The notes: a model not told the origin generated them from the letters alone. A DNA stretch of 64,000 nucleotides from an uncultured Gilliamella sp. (GCA_946481345.1 CAMLMY010000002.1:57121-121120), one strand, 5' to 3'; numbered from the stretch's first letter, positions 47,613-59,778 are shown. A program made the numbers and translations.

Positions 47613-48659
47613 TTGGATAATCTAACCATTGCGTTAGATGCTATGAGCGGGGACTTTGGTCCTCGTATTGTTGTTCCTGCTGCAATTCAAGCATTACATC
47701 ATTATCCAAATCTTTCTATCTTTCTTGTTGGTGACATAAAGGAAGTTAGATTTTTTTTATCTAAAGAAAATACCAAGCTAGTTACCCAGTACCAAGAAAC
47801 TGGTCGCTTGATGGTGACAGAATCAACATCTATCATTACTAATGATATGAAACCTTCTTATGCGATTAGGCATAGTCAAGGTTCGTCAATGAGAATTGCA
47901 TTAGAGTTAGTAAAAAATAATAAAGCTCAAGCTTGTGTTAGTGCTGGTAATACGGGTGCGCTGATGGGGTTGTCTAAGTTATTATTACATTCTCTAACCG
48001 GTATTGATAGACCAGCATTAGTTGCCACCATTCCGGCGTTAAATAATCAAAATACTGTGGTACTTGATTTGGGAGCAAATGCTGAATGTGATAGCGATAT
48101 GCTGGTTCAATTTGCTATAATGGGTGAAATACTAGCAAAATCGGTTCTTCATATTGAAAATCCTCGTGTTGCTTTGCTTAATATTGGTGAAGAAGACATC
48201 AAAGGATTGGATAAAATTCGTGCTGCTGCGTCTATTTTGAAAGCTAATCATCAAATTAATTATATTGGTTATTTAGAAGGTAATGAGCTATTAACTGGTA
48301 AAACAGATGTATTAGTTTGTGACGGCTTTGTTGGTAATGTGACTTTGAAAACGGTAGAAGGGTTAATTAAAATTTTTCTATCTTCGTTCAAAATGCTTTT
48401 AGGGCACAACTCATTAGTTATGAAGTTTTTGAGTAAATGGCTGCAAAGAAAATTAGTAAAAAATTTTGGTTATTTAGACCCTGGGCGATATAATGGCGCG
48501 TGTTTACTTGGTCTTCAAAGTATTGTGATTAAAAGTCACGGTAGTGCCAATCAAAAATCATTTTTTGCAGCAATAGAGCAAGCTATTTTAGCTATTGAAA
48601 CAAATATACCAGAGAAGATTGCCAATAGCCTTTCTTCTGCACTACCCAAGAGCGAATAA
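47613..48659 (+). CDS. plsX: Phosphate acyltransferase PlsX
   Basis: PlsX converts acyl-ACP to acyl-phosphate for phospholipid synthesis by PlsY. The 348-residue protein shows [39 protein letters not shown] (parts), [15 protein letters not shown] and [12 protein letters not shown]. It starts at TTG after TCAGGTGACATT. The second residue pattern matches the E. coli start, so a UUG start is accepted. The stop lies 4 bases before fabH. Confidence 0.95.
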   Translation: MDNLTIALDAMSGDFGPRIVVPAAIQALHHYPNLSIFLVGDIKEVRFFLSKENTKLVTQYQETGRLMVTESTSIITNDMKPSYAIRHSQGSSMRIALELVKNNKAQACVSAGNTGALMGLSKLLLHSLTGIDRPALVATIPALNNQNTVVLDLGANAECDSDMLVQFAIMGEILAKSVLHIENPRVALLNIGEEDIKGLDKIRAAASILKANHQINYIGYLEGNELLTGKTDVLVCDGFVGNVTLKTVEGLIKIFLSSFKMLLGHNSLVMKFLSKWLQRKLVKNFGYLDPGRYNGACLLGLQSIVIKSHGSANQKSFFAAIEQAILAIETNIPEKIANSLSSALPKSE

Positions 48660-48663
48660 TTCG

Positions 48664-49617
48664 ATGTATACAAAAATATTAGGAACAGGAAGTTATCTTC
48701 CAAAACAAATAAGAACTAATGCCGATCTTGAAAAAATGGTGGATACTAGTGACGAATGGATAACTACTCGTACGGGTATTAAAGAAAGAAGGATAGCTGC
48801 ACCCGATGAAACTGTTACTAGTATGGCCTATGAAGCGGCGATTAAAGCTATTGAAATGGCGGATATTGATAAACAAGAGATTGGTTTGATTATTGTTGCA
48901 ACAGCAACGTCTGCTAACGCTTTTCCTAGCTCGGCTACAGAATTACAAGCTAAATTAGATCTCGGTGATGTGGTTGCCTTCGATGTGTCGGCAGCTTGTT
49001 CTGGATTTATTTATGCATTAGATATTGCTGATAAATATGTAAAAAGTGGTGTAATAAAATATGCCTTAGTTGTTGGTTCTGATATGTTAACTCGTGGTGT
49101 TGATCCAACAGATAGAGGTACAATTATCATTTTTGGTGATGGTGCTGGAGCAGTTGTGGTTGGTGCTTCTGAAGAGCCAGGTATTATTGCCTCTCATTTA
49201 CATGCTGACGGCCGTTATGGTGAATTATTAAAATACCCATATGTTGATCGCCGTTCACTTAATGATCCTCTCTATATGACAATGCAAGGCAACGATGTAT
49301 TCAAAATTGCAGTCAAAGAACTTTCTAATCTAGTTGATGAACTTTTAACCGAAAATACATTCAATAAATCTGATTTAGATTGGTTAGTGCCACATCAAGC
49401 TAATTTACGGATTATTTCAGCTACAGCTAAACGTCTTGATATGGATATGAGTAAGGTGATTGTTACACTTGATAAACAAGGAAATACGTCTGCTGCATCA
49501 GTACCTTGTGCATTAGATACAGGTGTACGAGATGGACGTATTAAACGTGGGCAACTAATTTTATTAGAAGCTTTCGGTGGCGGCTTTGTTTGGGGCTCAG
49601 CACTCGTTAGATTTTAA
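48664..49617 (+). CDS. fabH: 3-oxoacyl-ACP synthase III
   Basis: FabH condenses acetyl-CoA with malonyl-ACP to begin fatty acid synthesis. The Cys-His-Asn triad is seen in [17 protein letters not shown] and GNTSAASVP. An in-frame start at 48595 would overlap plsX and add 23 unrelated residues. ATG at 48664 gives [13 protein letters not shown] and 317 residues, exactly the E. coli length. Confidence 0.97.
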   Translation: MYTKILGTGSYLPKQIRTNADLEKMVDTSDEWITTRTGIKERRIAAPDETVTSMAYEAAIKAIEMADIDKQEIGLIIVATATSANAFPSSATELQAKLDLGDVVAFDVSAACSGFIYALDIADKYVKSGVIKYALVVGSDMLTRGVDPTDRGTIIIFGDGAGAVVVGASEEPGIIASHLHADGRYGELLKYPYVDRRSLNDPLYMTMQGNDVFKIAVKELSNLVDELLTENTFNKSDLDWLVPHQANLRIISATAKRLDMDMSKVIVTLDKQGNTSAASVPCALDTGVRDGRIKRGQLILLEAFGGGFVWGSALVRF

Positions 49618-49652
49618 TTTTATAAATTATTTAGGTAATCAAGGATTTCAAA

Positions 49653-50588
49653 ATGACCAAATTTGCAATGGTATTTCCAGGACAAGGCTCACAAGCTGTT
49701 GGTATGTTAAAAGATCTTGCTGAAAATTATCCAGTTGTGAAATCAACTTTCGATGAAGCATCACAAGTATTAGGTTATGATTTATGGACTTTAGTTCAAG
49801 CTGGTCCAGCTGAAGAATTAAATAAAACTTGGCAAACGCAACCGGCATTACTTGCTGCATCGGTTGCGATTTACCGAGTTTGGCAAAGTATTAATGGCCC
49901 TCAACCAGAATTTATGGCTGGTCACAGTTTGGGTGAGTATTCAGCATTAGTATGTGCTGGTGTGATTGATTTTAAAGATGCTATTAAATTAGTCGAGTTA
50001 CGTGGTAAATTAATGCAAGAGGCAGTGCCAAGTGGTACAGGTGCAATGTTTGCTATTATTGGTTTAGATAACGATTCAATTCAAAAAGCATGTGAACAAG
50101 CGGCTCAAGGTCAAATTGTTGCGCCAGTTAATTTTAATTCACCAGGCCAAGTTGTTATTGCTGGTAATAAAGAAGCTGTTGAACGTGCTGGTGCTCTTTG
50201 TAAAGAGGCCGGCGCTAAACGTGCGTTACCATTGGCGGTAAGTGTTCCTTCTCATTGTGCATTGATGAAACCAGCCGCTGATAAACTAGCAACAACTTTA
50301 AATAACATGACGTTTAATCCACCTCAATTTGCTGTGATTAATAACGTTGATGTTAAAGTTGAATCATCGGCAGATAATATTAAAGCGGCATTAATAGCCC
50401 AGTTATATAGCCCAGTTCGTTGGACTGAAACGGTTGAAGAAATGGCAAAACAAGGTGTAACACTATTAGTTGAGATGGGTCCAGGTAAAGTTTTAACGGG
50501 CTTAACTAAACGAATTGTTGATTCATTATCAGCTTGTGCTGTTAATGATAAAGCGTCATTAGATGTTGCAATTGAAAATACTAAATAG
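49653..50588 (+). CDS. fabD: Malonyl-CoA:ACP transacylase
   Basis: FabD moves malonyl from CoA to ACP. The 311-residue protein has the nucleophile elbow GHSLGEYSALVCAG, FPGQGSQAVGM near the start, the catalytic His in VPSHCALM, and EMGPGKVLTGL. The start follows TCAAGGATTTCAAA, 35 bases after fabH. Confidence 0.97.
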   Translation: MTKFAMVFPGQGSQAVGMLKDLAENYPVVKSTFDEASQVLGYDLWTLVQAGPAEELNKTWQTQPALLAASVAIYRVWQSINGPQPEFMAGHSLGEYSALVCAGVIDFKDAIKLVELRGKLMQEAVPSGTGAMFAIIGLDNDSIQKACEQAAQGQIVAPVNFNSPGQVVIAGNKEAVERAGALCKEAGAKRALPLAVSVPSHCALMKPAADKLATTLNNMTFNPPQFAVINNVDVKVESSADNIKAALIAQLYSPVRWTETVEEMAKQGVTLLVEMGPGKVLTGLTKRIVDSLSACAVNDKASLDVAIENTK

Positions 50589-50606
50589 AATACAAAAGGG
50601 GTAGTT

Positions 50607-51341
50607 ATGAACCTATCAGGAAAAATTGCTTTAGTAACTGGTGCAAGCCGTGGGATTGGAAAGGCCATTGCAGAAAAATTAGTTGCATGTGGTGCAACAG
50701 TGATTGGTACTGCAACGACAGAAAAAGGCGCACAGGCCATAAGTGAATATTTAGGCTCTAACGGAAAAGGTTTAGCACTAAATGTAACTGACGAAGCATC
50801 TATTGAATCAGTTATTAATGCAATTAAAACGGAGTTTGGCGATATTGATATTTTAGTTAATAACGCAGGTATTACCCGTGATAATCTATTAATGCGAATG
50901 AAAGAAGACGAATGGCAAGATATTTTAAATACTAACTTAACATCAGTTTTTCGTTTATCAAAAGCATTAATGCGTACTATGATGAAAAAACGTTATGGTC
51001 GAATTATTACTATAGGCTCAGTTGTAGGTACTATGGGTAACGCTGGTCAGGCTAATTATTCTGCAGCAAAAGCCGGATTAATCGGATTTAGTAAATCTTT
51101 GGCACGTGAAGTTGCATCTCGTGGTATTACAGTTAATGTTGTTGCACCAGGATTTATTGCAACTGATATGACAGAAGCACTAACGGATGAGCAAAAAGCG
51201 TTAACATTAGCGCAAGTACCAGCAGGACGTTTAGGTGAACCGGCTGAGATTGCTAATGCGGTGGCATTTTTGGCTTCTGATGAAGCATCTTACATTACAG
51301 GTGAAACTTTACATGTCAATGGCGGCATGTATATGGTGTAA
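50607..51341 (+). CDS. fabG: 3-oxoacyl-ACP reductase
   Basis: This NADPH-dependent short-chain dehydrogenase reduces beta-ketoacyl-ACP. The 244 residues include VTGASRGIGKAIAE, NNAGITRDNLLMRM, the Ser-Tyr-Lys catalytic set (GSVVGTMGNAGQANYSAAKAG) and NVVAPGFIATDMT. It follows AAGGGGTAGTT, 18 bases after fabD, and is in the usual order before acpP. Confidence 0.98.
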   Translation: MNLSGKIALVTGASRGIGKAIAEKLVACGATVIGTATTEKGAQAISEYLGSNGKGLALNVTDEASIESVINAIKTEFGDIDILVNNAGITRDNLLMRMKEDEWQDILNTNLTSVFRLSKALMRTMMKKRYGRIITIGSVVGTMGNAGQANYSAAKAGLIGFSKSLAREVASRGITVNVVAPGFIATDMTEALTDEQKALTLAQVPAGRLGEPAEIANAVAFLASDEASYITGETLHVNGGMYMV

Positions 51342-51491
51342 TTGATCAGAATAGTGTAAAATGAACCAATAATTTGAAGTTTTGAACAAAAAATAAGCAA
51401 TTGGGTTGAAAAATGATTGGCATCTTTTTCAACATTTTATAAACTTACATTCACCGCCACTTTCGGCGATATTTATAGGAAAAAAAAGAGT

Positions 51492-51725
51492 ATGAGCACT
51501 ATTGAAGAGCGAGTTAAGAAAATTATTGTTGAGCAACTTGGTGTGAAAGAGGAAGAAGTTAAAAATGAGTCTTCTTTCGTTGAAGATCTTGGTGCTGACT
51601 CTCTTGATACAGTTGAGCTAGTTATGGCTTTGGAAGAAGAATTTGATACTGAAATTCCAGATGAAGAAGCTGAAAAAATTACAACTGTACAATCAGCAAT
51701 TGATTATATTACTGCAAATCAATAA
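51492..51725 (+). CDS. acpP: Acyl carrier protein
   Basis: This 77-residue acidic carrier protein has the phosphopantetheine attachment Ser37 in [10 protein letters not shown]. An in-frame start at 51417 would add 25 residues unlike ACP. ATG at 51492 after ATAGGAAAAAAAAG gives the standard [12 protein letters not shown]. It lies 150 bases after fabG and 158 before fabF, gaps that allow separate control of this abundant protein. Confidence 0.98.
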   Translation: MSTIEERVKKIIVEQLGVKEEEVKNESSFVEDLGADSLDTVELVMALEEEFDTEIPDEEAEKITTVQSAIDYITANQ

Positions 51726-51883
51726 GGTTAGCAGAGTTTTCACAATAGGCGGTCAAATGATCGCCTAGTTTTTATTTATGTCTCTATTTTTATAGAGTGA
51801 ATTTGACATAATTTAATTCTGAAAACTCATAATAAAATTTTCAATGATTCAAATTTCATTTCAATCCTTTTCTGGAGGACAAT

Positions 51884-53128
51884 GTGTCTAAACGCAGAGT
51901 TGTTGTTACTGGAATGGGCATGATATCTCCATTAGGTAATACAGTTGAGTCTACTTGGCAAGCTTTATTAGCAGGTCAAAGTGGCGTAGAACTTATAGAA
52001 CACTTTGATACAGCCCCTTTTGCAACCCGCTTCGCAGCGATGGTTAAAGACTTTAATGGCGAAGATTATAATATTTCACGTAAAGATGCTCGTAAAATGG
52101 ATTATTTTATCCAATATGGTATTGCTGCAGGAATGCAAGCAATGCAAGATGCTGGCATTGAAGTTACTGAAGAAAACGCAGAACGCATCGGTTGTGCTAT
52201 CGGTTCAGGTATTGGTGGACTAGGATTAATTGAAGAAAATCATAGTGCATTAGTCAATGGTGGACCGCGTAAAATTAGCCCATTTTTTGTGCCATCAACA
52301 ATAGTTAATATGATTGCTGGTCATTTATCAATTATCTACGGATTAAAGGGGCCAAGTATTACTATTGCTACTGCTTGTTCATCGGGTGTGCATAATATTG
52401 GTCATGCTGCACGTATGATTGCTTATGGTGATGCCGATGCAATGTTAGCCGGTGGTGGTGAAAAAGCGAGTACACCATTGGGTATTGGTGGTTTTGGTGC
52501 TGCTCGTGCATTATCAACAAACAATGATAATCCTAAAGCTGCTAGTCGCCCGTGGGATAAAGATCGTGATGGTTTTGTGCTTGGTGATGGTGCAGGTATC
52601 ATGTTCTTAGAAGAATATGAACATGCTAAAAAACGTGGTGCTAAAATTTATGCTGAGATCGTTGGTTTTGGTATGAGTGGCGATGCTTATCATATGACTT
52701 CACCTCCAGAAAATGGTAGTGGTGCAGCATTAGCTATGAAATGTGCTATTCGTGATGCAGGGATAACGGCGGAACAAGTTGGATATATTAATGCGCATGG
52801 TACGTCAACTCCGGCTGGCGATAAAGCAGAAACGCAAGCAGTTAAAAGTATTTTCCAAGAAAATGCTAATAAAGTAATGGTAAGTTCAACTAAATCAATG
52901 ATTGGGCATTTATTAGGTGCTGCTGGTGCTGTTGAATCTATCTTTACGGTGCTTGCATTACGTGATCAAGCTGTTCCACCAACAATTAATCTTGATAACC
53001 CTGATGAGGGTTGTGATCTGGATTATGTTCCACATACAGCTCGTCAAGTGAAAAACTTAGAATATGCGCTTTGTAATTCATTTGGTTTTGGTGGTACTAA
53101 CGGTTCAGTTTTATTCAAGAAGATCTAA
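51884..53128 (+). CDS. fabF: 3-oxoacyl-ACP synthase II
   Basis: FabF elongates acyl-ACP and, in E. coli, adjusts cis-vaccenate levels with temperature. The Cys-His-His set is seen in [21 protein letters not shown] and [14 protein letters not shown], with the gating [11 protein letters not shown] near the end. It starts at GTG after the strong TCTGGAGGACAAT. It is the last gene of the fab cluster, followed by a hairpin. Confidence 0.97.
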   Translation: MSKRRVVVTGMGMISPLGNTVESTWQALLAGQSGVELIEHFDTAPFATRFAAMVKDFNGEDYNISRKDARKMDYFIQYGIAAGMQAMQDAGIEVTEENAERIGCAIGSGIGGLGLIEENHSALVNGGPRKISPFFVPSTIVNMIAGHLSIIYGLKGPSITIATACSSGVHNIGHAARMIAYGDADAMLAGGGEKASTPLGIGGFGAARALSTNNDNPKAASRPWDKDRDGFVLGDGAGIMFLEEYEHAKKRGAKIYAEIVGFGMSGDAYHMTSPPENGSGAALAMKCAIRDAGITAEQVGYINAHGTSTPAGDKAETQAVKSIFQENANKVMVSSTKSMIGHLLGAAGAVESIFTVLALRDQAVPPTINLDNPDEGCDLDYVPHTARQVKNLEYALCNSFGFGGTNGSVLFKKI

Positions 53129-53136
53129 TCTTTTTC

Positions 53137-53162
53137 TTCCCATCACAATTAAGTGATGGGAA
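53137..53162 (+). terminator. Hairpin after fabF
   Basis: A perfect 10-bp stem (53137-53146 with 53153-53162) over a 6-base loop lies 9 bases after the fabF stop. The following sequence is T-rich but not a clean T-run. Confidence 0.6.
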
Positions 53163-53366
53163 TCACCTATTCTATTATCTTTTCTTTTGATAATACACTT
53201 CACAGACTAAAAAATGTGGCATATACCTCATTTTTAAAAATATTTAGTAGCTTAATATTAATAAAAGCGTATGTTTTAACTTAATACATGGATAAAAAAT
53301 ATTTTGCTGAATAATGGTAATAAGATTTATCTATGCAGGATTTTTTAATTTTTAGGAGCTGTTATT

Positions 53367-54458
53367 ATGATTACTACTGCACTTTTCCCCAATCGATACA
53401 TTCAAGGCTTTAATGCAATTGAAAATAGTTTAGGCGAAGAATTAGCGAGACTTGGAAAAAAAGCGTTATTGCTTGAAAGTCCATCTGCCCACAAAAATTT
53501 ATCTAAAACTATCGAAAAATCACTATCAGATAAGATTGAAAGTGTCGTTGATATTTTTAACCGAGAATGTAGTGATGAAGAAATTAAAAGAATAATTGAG
53601 TTAGCCAAAACTCAAAACATTGATGTGATTGTTGGTATAGGTGGAGGGAAGGTTATTGATACAGCGAAAGCTGTAGCCGCAACTATTCATTATCCTTGTG
53701 TTGTTGTGCCAACGCTTGCCTCAACAGATGCACCTTGCAGTGCTTTATCAGTAATTTACACTTCAACAGGTGAATTTAAACGCTATTTTGTGCTACCAAG
53801 AAATCCTGATGTTGTTTTAGTTGATTCAAAAGTTATCGCTAATGCTCCTGCAAGATTTTTAGTTGCAGGTATGGGCGATGCTTTAGCAACTTGGTTTGAA
53901 GCCGAAGATTGTAGGCAATCAAAAGCAGGGAATATGAGTGGGCGACCTGGCCCAATGACCGCATTTGCGCTAGCAAAATTTTGTTTTGAAATATTGTTAA
54001 AATATGGTGTACAAGCTAAAAATGCTTGTGAACAAAAAGTAGTAACCTCAGCACTGGAACATGTGATCGAAGCTAATACGTTACTATCTGGATTAGGATT
54101 TGAAAGTGGTGGCCTTTCAGCTGCACATGCCATTCATAATGGATTTACTGCATTAGAAGCGACACATGATTACTGGCATGGTGAAAAAGTGGCGTTTGGT
54201 ACACTTGCTATGTTAATGTTAATTGATAGTGATCCACAAATGATTGAAACCGTTTATGATTTCTGTCAGTCCGTTGGGTTGCCAACCACTCTATCAGAAA
54301 TTGGTTTAGCTAATGTTAGCGATGATGACTTAATGCAAGTGGCAATTTTAGCTTGTGCGCAAGGTGAGTCAATTTATAATTCTCCTGCTGAAATCAATCC
54401 CGACACAGTATTTGCAGCAATAAAAGCAGCAAATGCTGAAGGTTTACGACGCAAATAA
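53367..54458 (+). CDS. gldA: Glycerol dehydrogenase
   Basis: GldA is an NAD-dependent, zinc-containing dehydrogenase interconverting glycerol and dihydroxyacetone (also methylglyoxal-related substrates). The zinc ligands Asp171 (GMGDALATWFEAE), His254 (AAHAIHNGF) and His271 (YWHGEKVAFG) are present, along with the NAD-binding GIGGGKVIDTAKA and PTLASTDAPCSALSV. The 363-residue length is typical. It is a single gene with its own terminator, inserted between fabF and dnaE. It follows TTTTAGGAGCTGTT. Confidence 0.93.
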   Translation: MITTALFPNRYIQGFNAIENSLGEELARLGKKALLLESPSAHKNLSKTIEKSLSDKIESVVDIFNRECSDEEIKRIIELAKTQNIDVIVGIGGGKVIDTAKAVAATIHYPCVVVPTLASTDAPCSALSVIYTSTGEFKRYFVLPRNPDVVLVDSKVIANAPARFLVAGMGDALATWFEAEDCRQSKAGNMSGRPGPMTAFALAKFCFEILLKYGVQAKNACEQKVVTSALEHVIEANTLLSGLGFESGGLSAAHAIHNGFTALEATHDYWHGEKVAFGTLAMLMLIDSDPQMIETVYDFCQSVGLPTTLSEIGLANVSDDDLMQVAILACAQGESIYNSPAEINPDTVFAAIKAANAEGLRRK

Positions 54459-54488
54459 CGTTTCGCATTTATCAACACTAATTCGATT

Positions 54489-54518
54489 AACGTCCGTTGT
54501 TTTATAACGGACGTTTTT
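54489..54518 (+). terminator. Intrinsic terminator of gldA
   Basis: AACGTCCGTT (54489-54498) pairs perfectly with 54506-54515 over a 7-base loop, and the stem runs into a T-run. Confidence 0.92.
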
Positions 54519-54625
54519 GTAATTGATTAGTTGGTATAATTAGTGACAAATAAAGACAATAAGAATATTCATATGGTTTATGCTATAATTGTGGCTAATT
54601 TTCTGGGTAATTATTTTTGGTAAAT

Positions 54626-57600
54626 ATGACTGAACCTAAGTTTATTCATCTTCACTTACATAGCGATTTTTCAATGATTGATGGCATAGCTAAAGTAGGT
54701 ACTTTAGTTAATGAAGTAAGCAAGTTGCAAATGCCTGCTTTTGCTATTACTGATTTTACCAATCTGTGTGGACTGGTGAAGTTTTATGGTTCAGCAATGG
54801 GTAAGGGCATCAAACCGATTATTGGTGCCGATTTAGCCGTTAAAAATTCACAATTAAGTGATGATGTTTATCGATTAACATTGTTAGCAGCAAACAATGA
54901 AGGCTATCAAAATCTTACATTATTAATCTCTAAAGCTTACCAGCGTGGCTATATTGGAGATATGCCGGTTGTTGATCAGGAATGGTTAAGGTCGCATCGC
55001 GATGGTTTAATTATATTAGCTGGTCGTGACAGTGATATAGGTATTGGTATTATTCGCGATAATCAGGAAATTATTGAAGATGCAATTAACTTTTATCGAG
55101 AAAATTTTAATCAACACTTTTATTTTGAATTAGTTCGTACTAATCGCCTTAATGAAGAATTATTTATTCATAGCGCCATTCAGCTAGCTGAACAATATTC
55201 CTTACCTGTTGTGGCGACTAATGATGTGCGATTTTTGAAACCTTCTGATTTTGAGGCTCATGAAATTCGAGTTGCTATTCATGATGGTAATACACTTGAA
55301 GATCCTAATAGACCGAAAAATTATTCTGCTGAACAGTATTTGCGTACTGAACAAGAGATGTGCGATTTATTTTCAGATATTCCAGAGGCATTAGAAAACA
55401 GCGTAGAAATAGCTAAGCGATGTAATGTTACTATAAGGCTTGGTGAATATTTCCTACCGCAATTTCCTACTGGTGATATGTCGACGGAAGATTTTTTGGT
55501 ACATAAATCTCGAGAAGGTTTAGAGGAGAGATTAGAATTTCTTTTTCCTGATCCGGAAGAACGAAAACAAAAACGTTCACAATATGATGAGCGATTAGAA
55601 ACAGAATTAAACGTAATAAATCAGATGGGGTTTCCGGGTTACTTTTTGATCGTAATGGAATTTATTCAATGGTCGAAAGATAACGATATTCCCGTTGGCC
55701 CTGGACGTGGTTCAGGGGCAGGATCACTGGTTGCGTATGCTTTAAAAATAACTGATTTAGATCCATTAGCATTTGATTTACTGTTTGAACGTTTTTTGAA
55801 TCCAGAACGGGTTTCTATGCCGGATTTTGATGTCGACTTTTGTATGGAAAAGCGTGATATGGTTATTGATCACGTTGCTGATATGTATGGTCGGGATGCG
55901 GTATCTCAGATTATTACCTTTGGTACTATGGCTGCTAAAGCGGTTATTCGTGATGTAGGGCGAGTACTTGGCCATCCTTATGGATTTGTTGATCGTATAT
56001 CAAAATTAATTCCTCTTGATCCTGGTATGACCTTAGCTAAAGCATTTGAAGCTGAACCACAATTGCAAGAGCTTTATGATAATAATGAAGAAGTTAAGTC
56101 TCTTATTGATATCGCAAGACAGTTGGAAGGTGTTACTCGAAATGCGGGTAAACATGCTGGAGGTGTCGTAATATCACCAACTAAGATTACTGATTTTTCT
56201 CCTATTTATTGTGATCCCGAGGGGCTCCATCCTGTAACTCAATTTGATAAAAATGATGTTGAATATGCAGGACTGGTTAAATTTGACTTCTTAGGATTAC
56301 GCACCTTAACCATTATTGACTGGGCGATTAAAATGATTAATGAGCGCCAGTTAAGGGATGGTAAGCCAACAGTTGATATTACTCGTATTCCATTAGATGA
56401 TGAAGAATCTTTCCAATTATTATTAAAGGCTGAAACAACTGCGGTCTTCCAATTGGAATCGCGTGGTATGAAAGATTTAATCAGGCGGTTAAAGCCCGAC
56501 TGTTTTGAAGATATGATCGCTTTAGTTGCTTTATTTCGACCGGGGCCGTTACAGTCAGGGATGGTGGATAATTTTATTGACCGTAAGCATGGACGAGAAG
56601 AAGTATCTTATCCAGATATCAATCACCAACATGAATCTCTTAAACCAATATTAGAACCAACTTATGGCATAATTTTATATCAAGAACAAGTTATGCAAAT
56701 TGCCCAAACACTATCTGGTTATACGCTAGGTGGCGCAGACTTGTTACGACGAGCGATGGGTAAGAAAAAACCAGAAGAGATGGCTAAGCAGCGTTCTGTT
56801 TTTAAAGAAGGTGCGGAAAAGCAAGGCGTTGATGGTGAACTTTCAATGCATATTTTTGATCTGGTTGAAAAATTTGCTGGTTATGGCTTTAATAAATCTC
56901 ACTCTGCTGCTTATGCACTTGTTTCCTATCAGACTTTATGGTTAAAGACACATTATCCGGCTGAATTTATGGCTGCAGTAATGACTGCTGATATGGACAA
57001 TACTGATAAGATTGTTGGTTTAGTTGACGAATGTCTACGAATGGGGTTGCAAGTTAATCCTCCTGATATTAATAGTGGTCTTTACCATTTTCATGTGAAT
57101 GATAAAGGTGAAATTGTTTACGGTATTGGTGCTATAAAGGGAGTAGGGGAAGGCCCAATAGAAGCTATTGTTGAAGCTCGTAATAGCGGTGGTTATTTTA
57201 AAAATATCTTCGAGCTTTGTGCTCGAACGGATATGAAAAAAATTAATCGTCGAGTGTTAGAAAAATTAACTATGGCTGGTGCTTTTGATAAACTAGGACC
57301 ACATAGAGCGGCTATTTTACATAGTATCAATGATGCCATGCAAGCGGCAGATCAATATGCTAAAGCGCAGAATATTGGTCAAGAAGATATGTTTGGCGTC
57401 CTTGCTGAAGAGCCAGAACAAGTTGAGCACGCATATGCCGCTGTACCTGAATTACCAGCACAAGTTTTACTTGATGGTGAACGTGAAGCATTAGGACTTT
57501 ATTTAACCGGACATCCGGTTACCCAATATTTAAAAGAACTCAATCGATATTCTGGAGGTGTTCGTATTAGTGAGGCAGCACCTACTGGATGGGGAAAAAT

Positions 57601-58105
57601 GGCTACTTTTGCCGGTATAGTTGTTGATGCCCGAGTTCGGATTACCAAAAAAGGTAATAAAATTGGATTATTCACTTTAGATGATAGGTCAGGACGAATT
57701 GATGGCATGCTTTTCTCTGAAGCATTAGATAAATTTGGGCATTTACTTGTAAAAGATAAAATTTTAATTGTTTCTGGTCAAGTAAGTCATGATGATTTCA
57801 ATGGTGGCTTTAAATTATCTGTGCGAGACATTGTTGACTTAAAAGATGCTCGGGCTAAATATGTTAAGGGGTTAGCTATTACATTAACTGATATTGAGGT
57901 TAATCGGACAATCCTACAAAGGCTTCAACAAATTATAGAACCTTATCGACATGGTAGTGTGCCTGTTAATTTATATTATCAAAGAGAAGACTCCATCGTA
58001 CGCCTGCAATTTGGTACCACTTGGCGTATAGTACCTGAAGATGCATTAATAATAGAACTAAAAACCTTACTAGGTAATGAACGTGTGAATTTTGAATTTG
58101 ATTAA
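54626..58105 (+). CDS. dnaE: DNA polymerase III subunit alpha
   Basis: This 1159-residue replicative polymerase catalytic subunit has an N-terminal PHP domain ([13 protein letters not shown]), the palm with catalytic Asp residues in [28 protein letters not shown], an HhH region, the internal clamp-binding motif QEDMF and a C-terminal OB domain. An in-frame TTG at 54617 would add MVN. ATG at 54626 gives the standard [10 protein letters not shown]. The E. coli neighbours lpxB and rnhB are absent upstream; accA follows. Confidence 0.98.
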   Translation: MTEPKFIHLHLHSDFSMIDGIAKVGTLVNEVSKLQMPAFAITDFTNLCGLVKFYGSAMGKGIKPIIGADLAVKNSQLSDDVYRLTLLAANNEGYQNLTLLISKAYQRGYIGDMPVVDQEWLRSHRDGLIILAGRDSDIGIGIIRDNQEIIEDAINFYRENFNQHFYFELVRTNRLNEELFIHSAIQLAEQYSLPVVATNDVRFLKPSDFEAHEIRVAIHDGNTLEDPNRPKNYSAEQYLRTEQEMCDLFSDIPEALENSVEIAKRCNVTIRLGEYFLPQFPTGDMSTEDFLVHKSREGLEERLEFLFPDPEERKQKRSQYDERLETELNVINQMGFPGYFLIVMEFIQWSKDNDIPVGPGRGSGAGSLVAYALKITDLDPLAFDLLFERFLNPERVSMPDFDVDFCMEKRDMVIDHVADMYGRDAVSQIITFGTMAAKAVIRDVGRVLGHPYGFVDRISKLIPLDPGMTLAKAFEAEPQLQELYDNNEEVKSLIDIARQLEGVTRNAGKHAGGVVISPTKITDFSPIYCDPEGLHPVTQFDKNDVEYAGLVKFDFLGLRTLTIIDWAIKMINERQLRDGKPTVDITRIPLDDEESFQLLLKAETTAVFQLESRGMKDLIRRLKPDCFEDMIALVALFRPGPLQSGMVDNFIDRKHGREEVSYPDINHQHESLKPILEPTYGIILYQEQVMQIAQTLSGYTLGGADLLRRAMGKKKPEEMAKQRSVFKEGAEKQGVDGELSMHIFDLVEKFAGYGFNKSHSAAYALVSYQTLWLKTHYPAEFMAAVMTADMDNTDKIVGLVDECLRMGLQVNPPDINSGLYHFHVNDKGEIVYGIGAIKGVGEGPIEAIVEARNSGGYFKNIFELCARTDMKKINRRVLEKLTMAGAFDKLGPHRAAILHSINDAMQAADQYAKAQNIGQEDMFGVLAEEPEQVEHAYAAVPELPAQVLLDGEREALGLYLTGHPVTQYLKELNRYSGGVRISEAAPTGWGKMATFAGIVVDARVRITKKGNKIGLFTLDDRSGRIDGMLFSEALDKFGHLLVKDKILIVSGQVSHDDFNGGFKLSVRDIVDLKDARAKYVKGLAITLTDIEVNRTILQRLQQIIEPYRHGSVPVNLYYQREDSIVRLQFGTTWRIVPEDALIIELKTLLGNERVNFEFD

Positions 58106-58280
58106 TTAAGTTATATTAATCGAATAAGTAATAAAAAATCTGGGCTATTTAGATGTAAAGATTTAAATAAACATTAAAGGTGCTATTTAACCTGTTTAAG
58201 TGTATTAATAATAAATATTGATGACTTCAATGACAATTACATAGTAAAATTGATTTAATTTTATTTTAATAAATAGTCTG

Positions 58281-58286
58281 TATACT
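58281..58286 (+). promoter_or_regulatory. Possible -10 element of accA
   Basis: TATACT lies 60 bases before the accA ATG in a 240-base A/T-rich gap after dnaE. No good -35 is spaced correctly, so this is a tentative call. Confidence 0.35.
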
Positions 58287-58345
58287 AAATTTAGTGACGT
58301 ATTTTTTATAAAATACAAATAATACAAGAGGCAATCACAAGCGTT

Positions 58346-59305
58346 ATGAACAATTTTTTGGAATTTGAAAAGCCGATAGCGGAATTAGAAGCAAAAATTA
58401 ATTCCTTAAAGAATATTGATTCGCAACAAGTTGAATTAGATATTAATTTAGATAAAGAAATTAAGCAATTAAATCAGAAAAGTCGTGAATTGACTAAAAA
58501 AATATTTTCTAATCTATCGCCTTGGGATGTGGCTCAGTTAGCTAGGCACCCTAATCGTCCTTACACATTAGACTATATCAATGAAATTTTTACTGATTTT
58601 GATGAGTTAGCTGGAGATAGAGCCTATGCTGATGATAAGGCAATTGTTGGTGGTATAGCGCGTATAGATGATCGCCCTGTTATGGTGATTGGCCATCAAA
58701 AAGGTCGTGAAACTAAACAGAAAATCTATCGTAACTTTGGTATGCCAGCTCCAGAAGGTTATCGTAAAGCATTGAGATTAATGCAACTGGCTGAGCGGTT
58801 TAAGTTACCAATTATTACATTTATTGATACGCCAGGAGCTTATCCTGGAATTGGTGCAGAAGAAAGAGGACAAGCAGAAGCAATTGCGCGTAACCTGCGT
58901 GAGATGTCACGATTAAATGTACCAACAATTTGTACTGTCATTGGTGAAGGTGGCTCGGGAGGAGCACTTGCAATTGGTGTCGCAGATAAAGTCAATATGC
59001 TACAGTATAGTACTTACTCCGTTATTTCTCCGGAAGGATGTGCATCAATTTTATGGAAAAGTGCTGATAAAGCGCCAGTAGCAGCAGAAGCAATGAATAT
59101 GACAGCTGACAAATTGATAAAATTGAATCTGATCGATTCTGTCGTACCTGAGCCTCTTGGTGGTGCTCATCGTGATTATACAACTATTGCTAATTCACTT
59201 AAAAAACAATTATTAGCTGATCTGGATGAATTACAAGGTTTAACATTACCTGAACTGCTTGAAAGAAGATTTCAACGTCTTATGAACTATGGTTATGTGC
59301 GATAA
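58346..59305 (+). CDS. accA: Acetyl-CoA carboxylase carboxyltransferase subunit alpha
   Basis: AccA with AccD transfers the carboxyl group from biotin to acetyl-CoA to form malonyl-CoA, the feed for the fab cluster nearby. The 319 residues match E. coli in length and sequence: [57 protein letters not shown] and [13 protein letters not shown]. It follows ACAAGAGGCAATCACAAGCGTT and lies downstream of dnaE as in enteric bacteria. Confidence 0.97.
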   Translation: MNNFLEFEKPIAELEAKINSLKNIDSQQVELDINLDKEIKQLNQKSRELTKKIFSNLSPWDVAQLARHPNRPYTLDYINEIFTDFDELAGDRAYADDKAIVGGIARIDDRPVMVIGHQKGRETKQKIYRNFGMPAPEGYRKALRLMQLAERFKLPIITFIDTPGAYPGIGAEERGQAEAIARNLREMSRLNVPTICTVIGEGGSGGALAIGVADKVNMLQYSTYSVISPEGCASILWKSADKAPVAAEAMNMTADKLIKLNLIDSVVPEPLGGAHRDYTTIANSLKKQLLADLDELQGLTLPELLERRFQRLMNYGYVR

Positions 59306-59326
59306 TTTAGAATTTGGAATATAAAG

Positions 59327-59695
59327 ATGGAAAAATCGACTGGATTGCAACGTATTATTAATGCGACAAAATATTCTTTAAAAGGATTTAAGTCAGCAAT
59401 AAAATATGAAACAGCATTTAGACAAGAATTAATTTTGTTAGTTATTGCTTATGTAACGGTAATGCTAATTGATTTTTCAATTTATGAGCGCATTTTATTA
59501 TTGGGATCAATTGGCGTTGTGATGATTGTTGAGTTACTCAATAGTGCTATTGAATGTGTTGTTGATCGAATTGGTACAGAGCGTCATGAATTATCAGGGC
59601 GGGCAAAGGATTATGGTTCGGCAGCAGTTTTTCTTTCCCTGCTTCTAACTGTAATTTTATGGATTTATCTGTTTGCTTGTCATTTCTTTCCTTAA
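59327..59695 (+). CDS. dgkA: Diacylglycerol kinase
   Basis: DgkA rephosphorylates diacylglycerol left from membrane-derived oligosaccharide and LPS modification. This small 122-residue trimeric membrane enzyme has three helices; the catalytic Glu69 and Glu76 in VELLNSAIE and the DRIGTERHELSGRAKDYGSAAV segment sit at the E. coli positions. It begins 21 bases after accA and ends at a symmetrical terminator. Confidence 0.96.
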   Translation: MEKSTGLQRIINATKYSLKGFKSAIKYETAFRQELILLVIAYVTVMLIDFSIYERILLLGSIGVVMIVELLNSAIECVVDRIGTERHELSGRAKDYGSAAVFLSLLLTVILWIYLFACHFFP

Positions 59696-59732
59696 TTTTA
59701 AATGTTTAGTTGTTGTTTAAATATTATTTATA

Positions 59733-59759
59733 AAAAATGCGAGAGATTCTCGCATTTTT
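59733..59759. terminator. Bidirectional intrinsic terminator
   Basis: ATGCGAGA (59737-59744) pairs with 59748-59755 and is flanked by an A-run and a T-run, so it can serve dgkA (+) and rlmJ (-). Confidence 0.9.
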
Positions 59760-59778
59760 GATCTATAACCATTAGAAA

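Noticed and set aside
52005..52223. Second plus-strand frame inside fabF
   Set aside because: Shadow of fabF, whose motifs run through without interruption.
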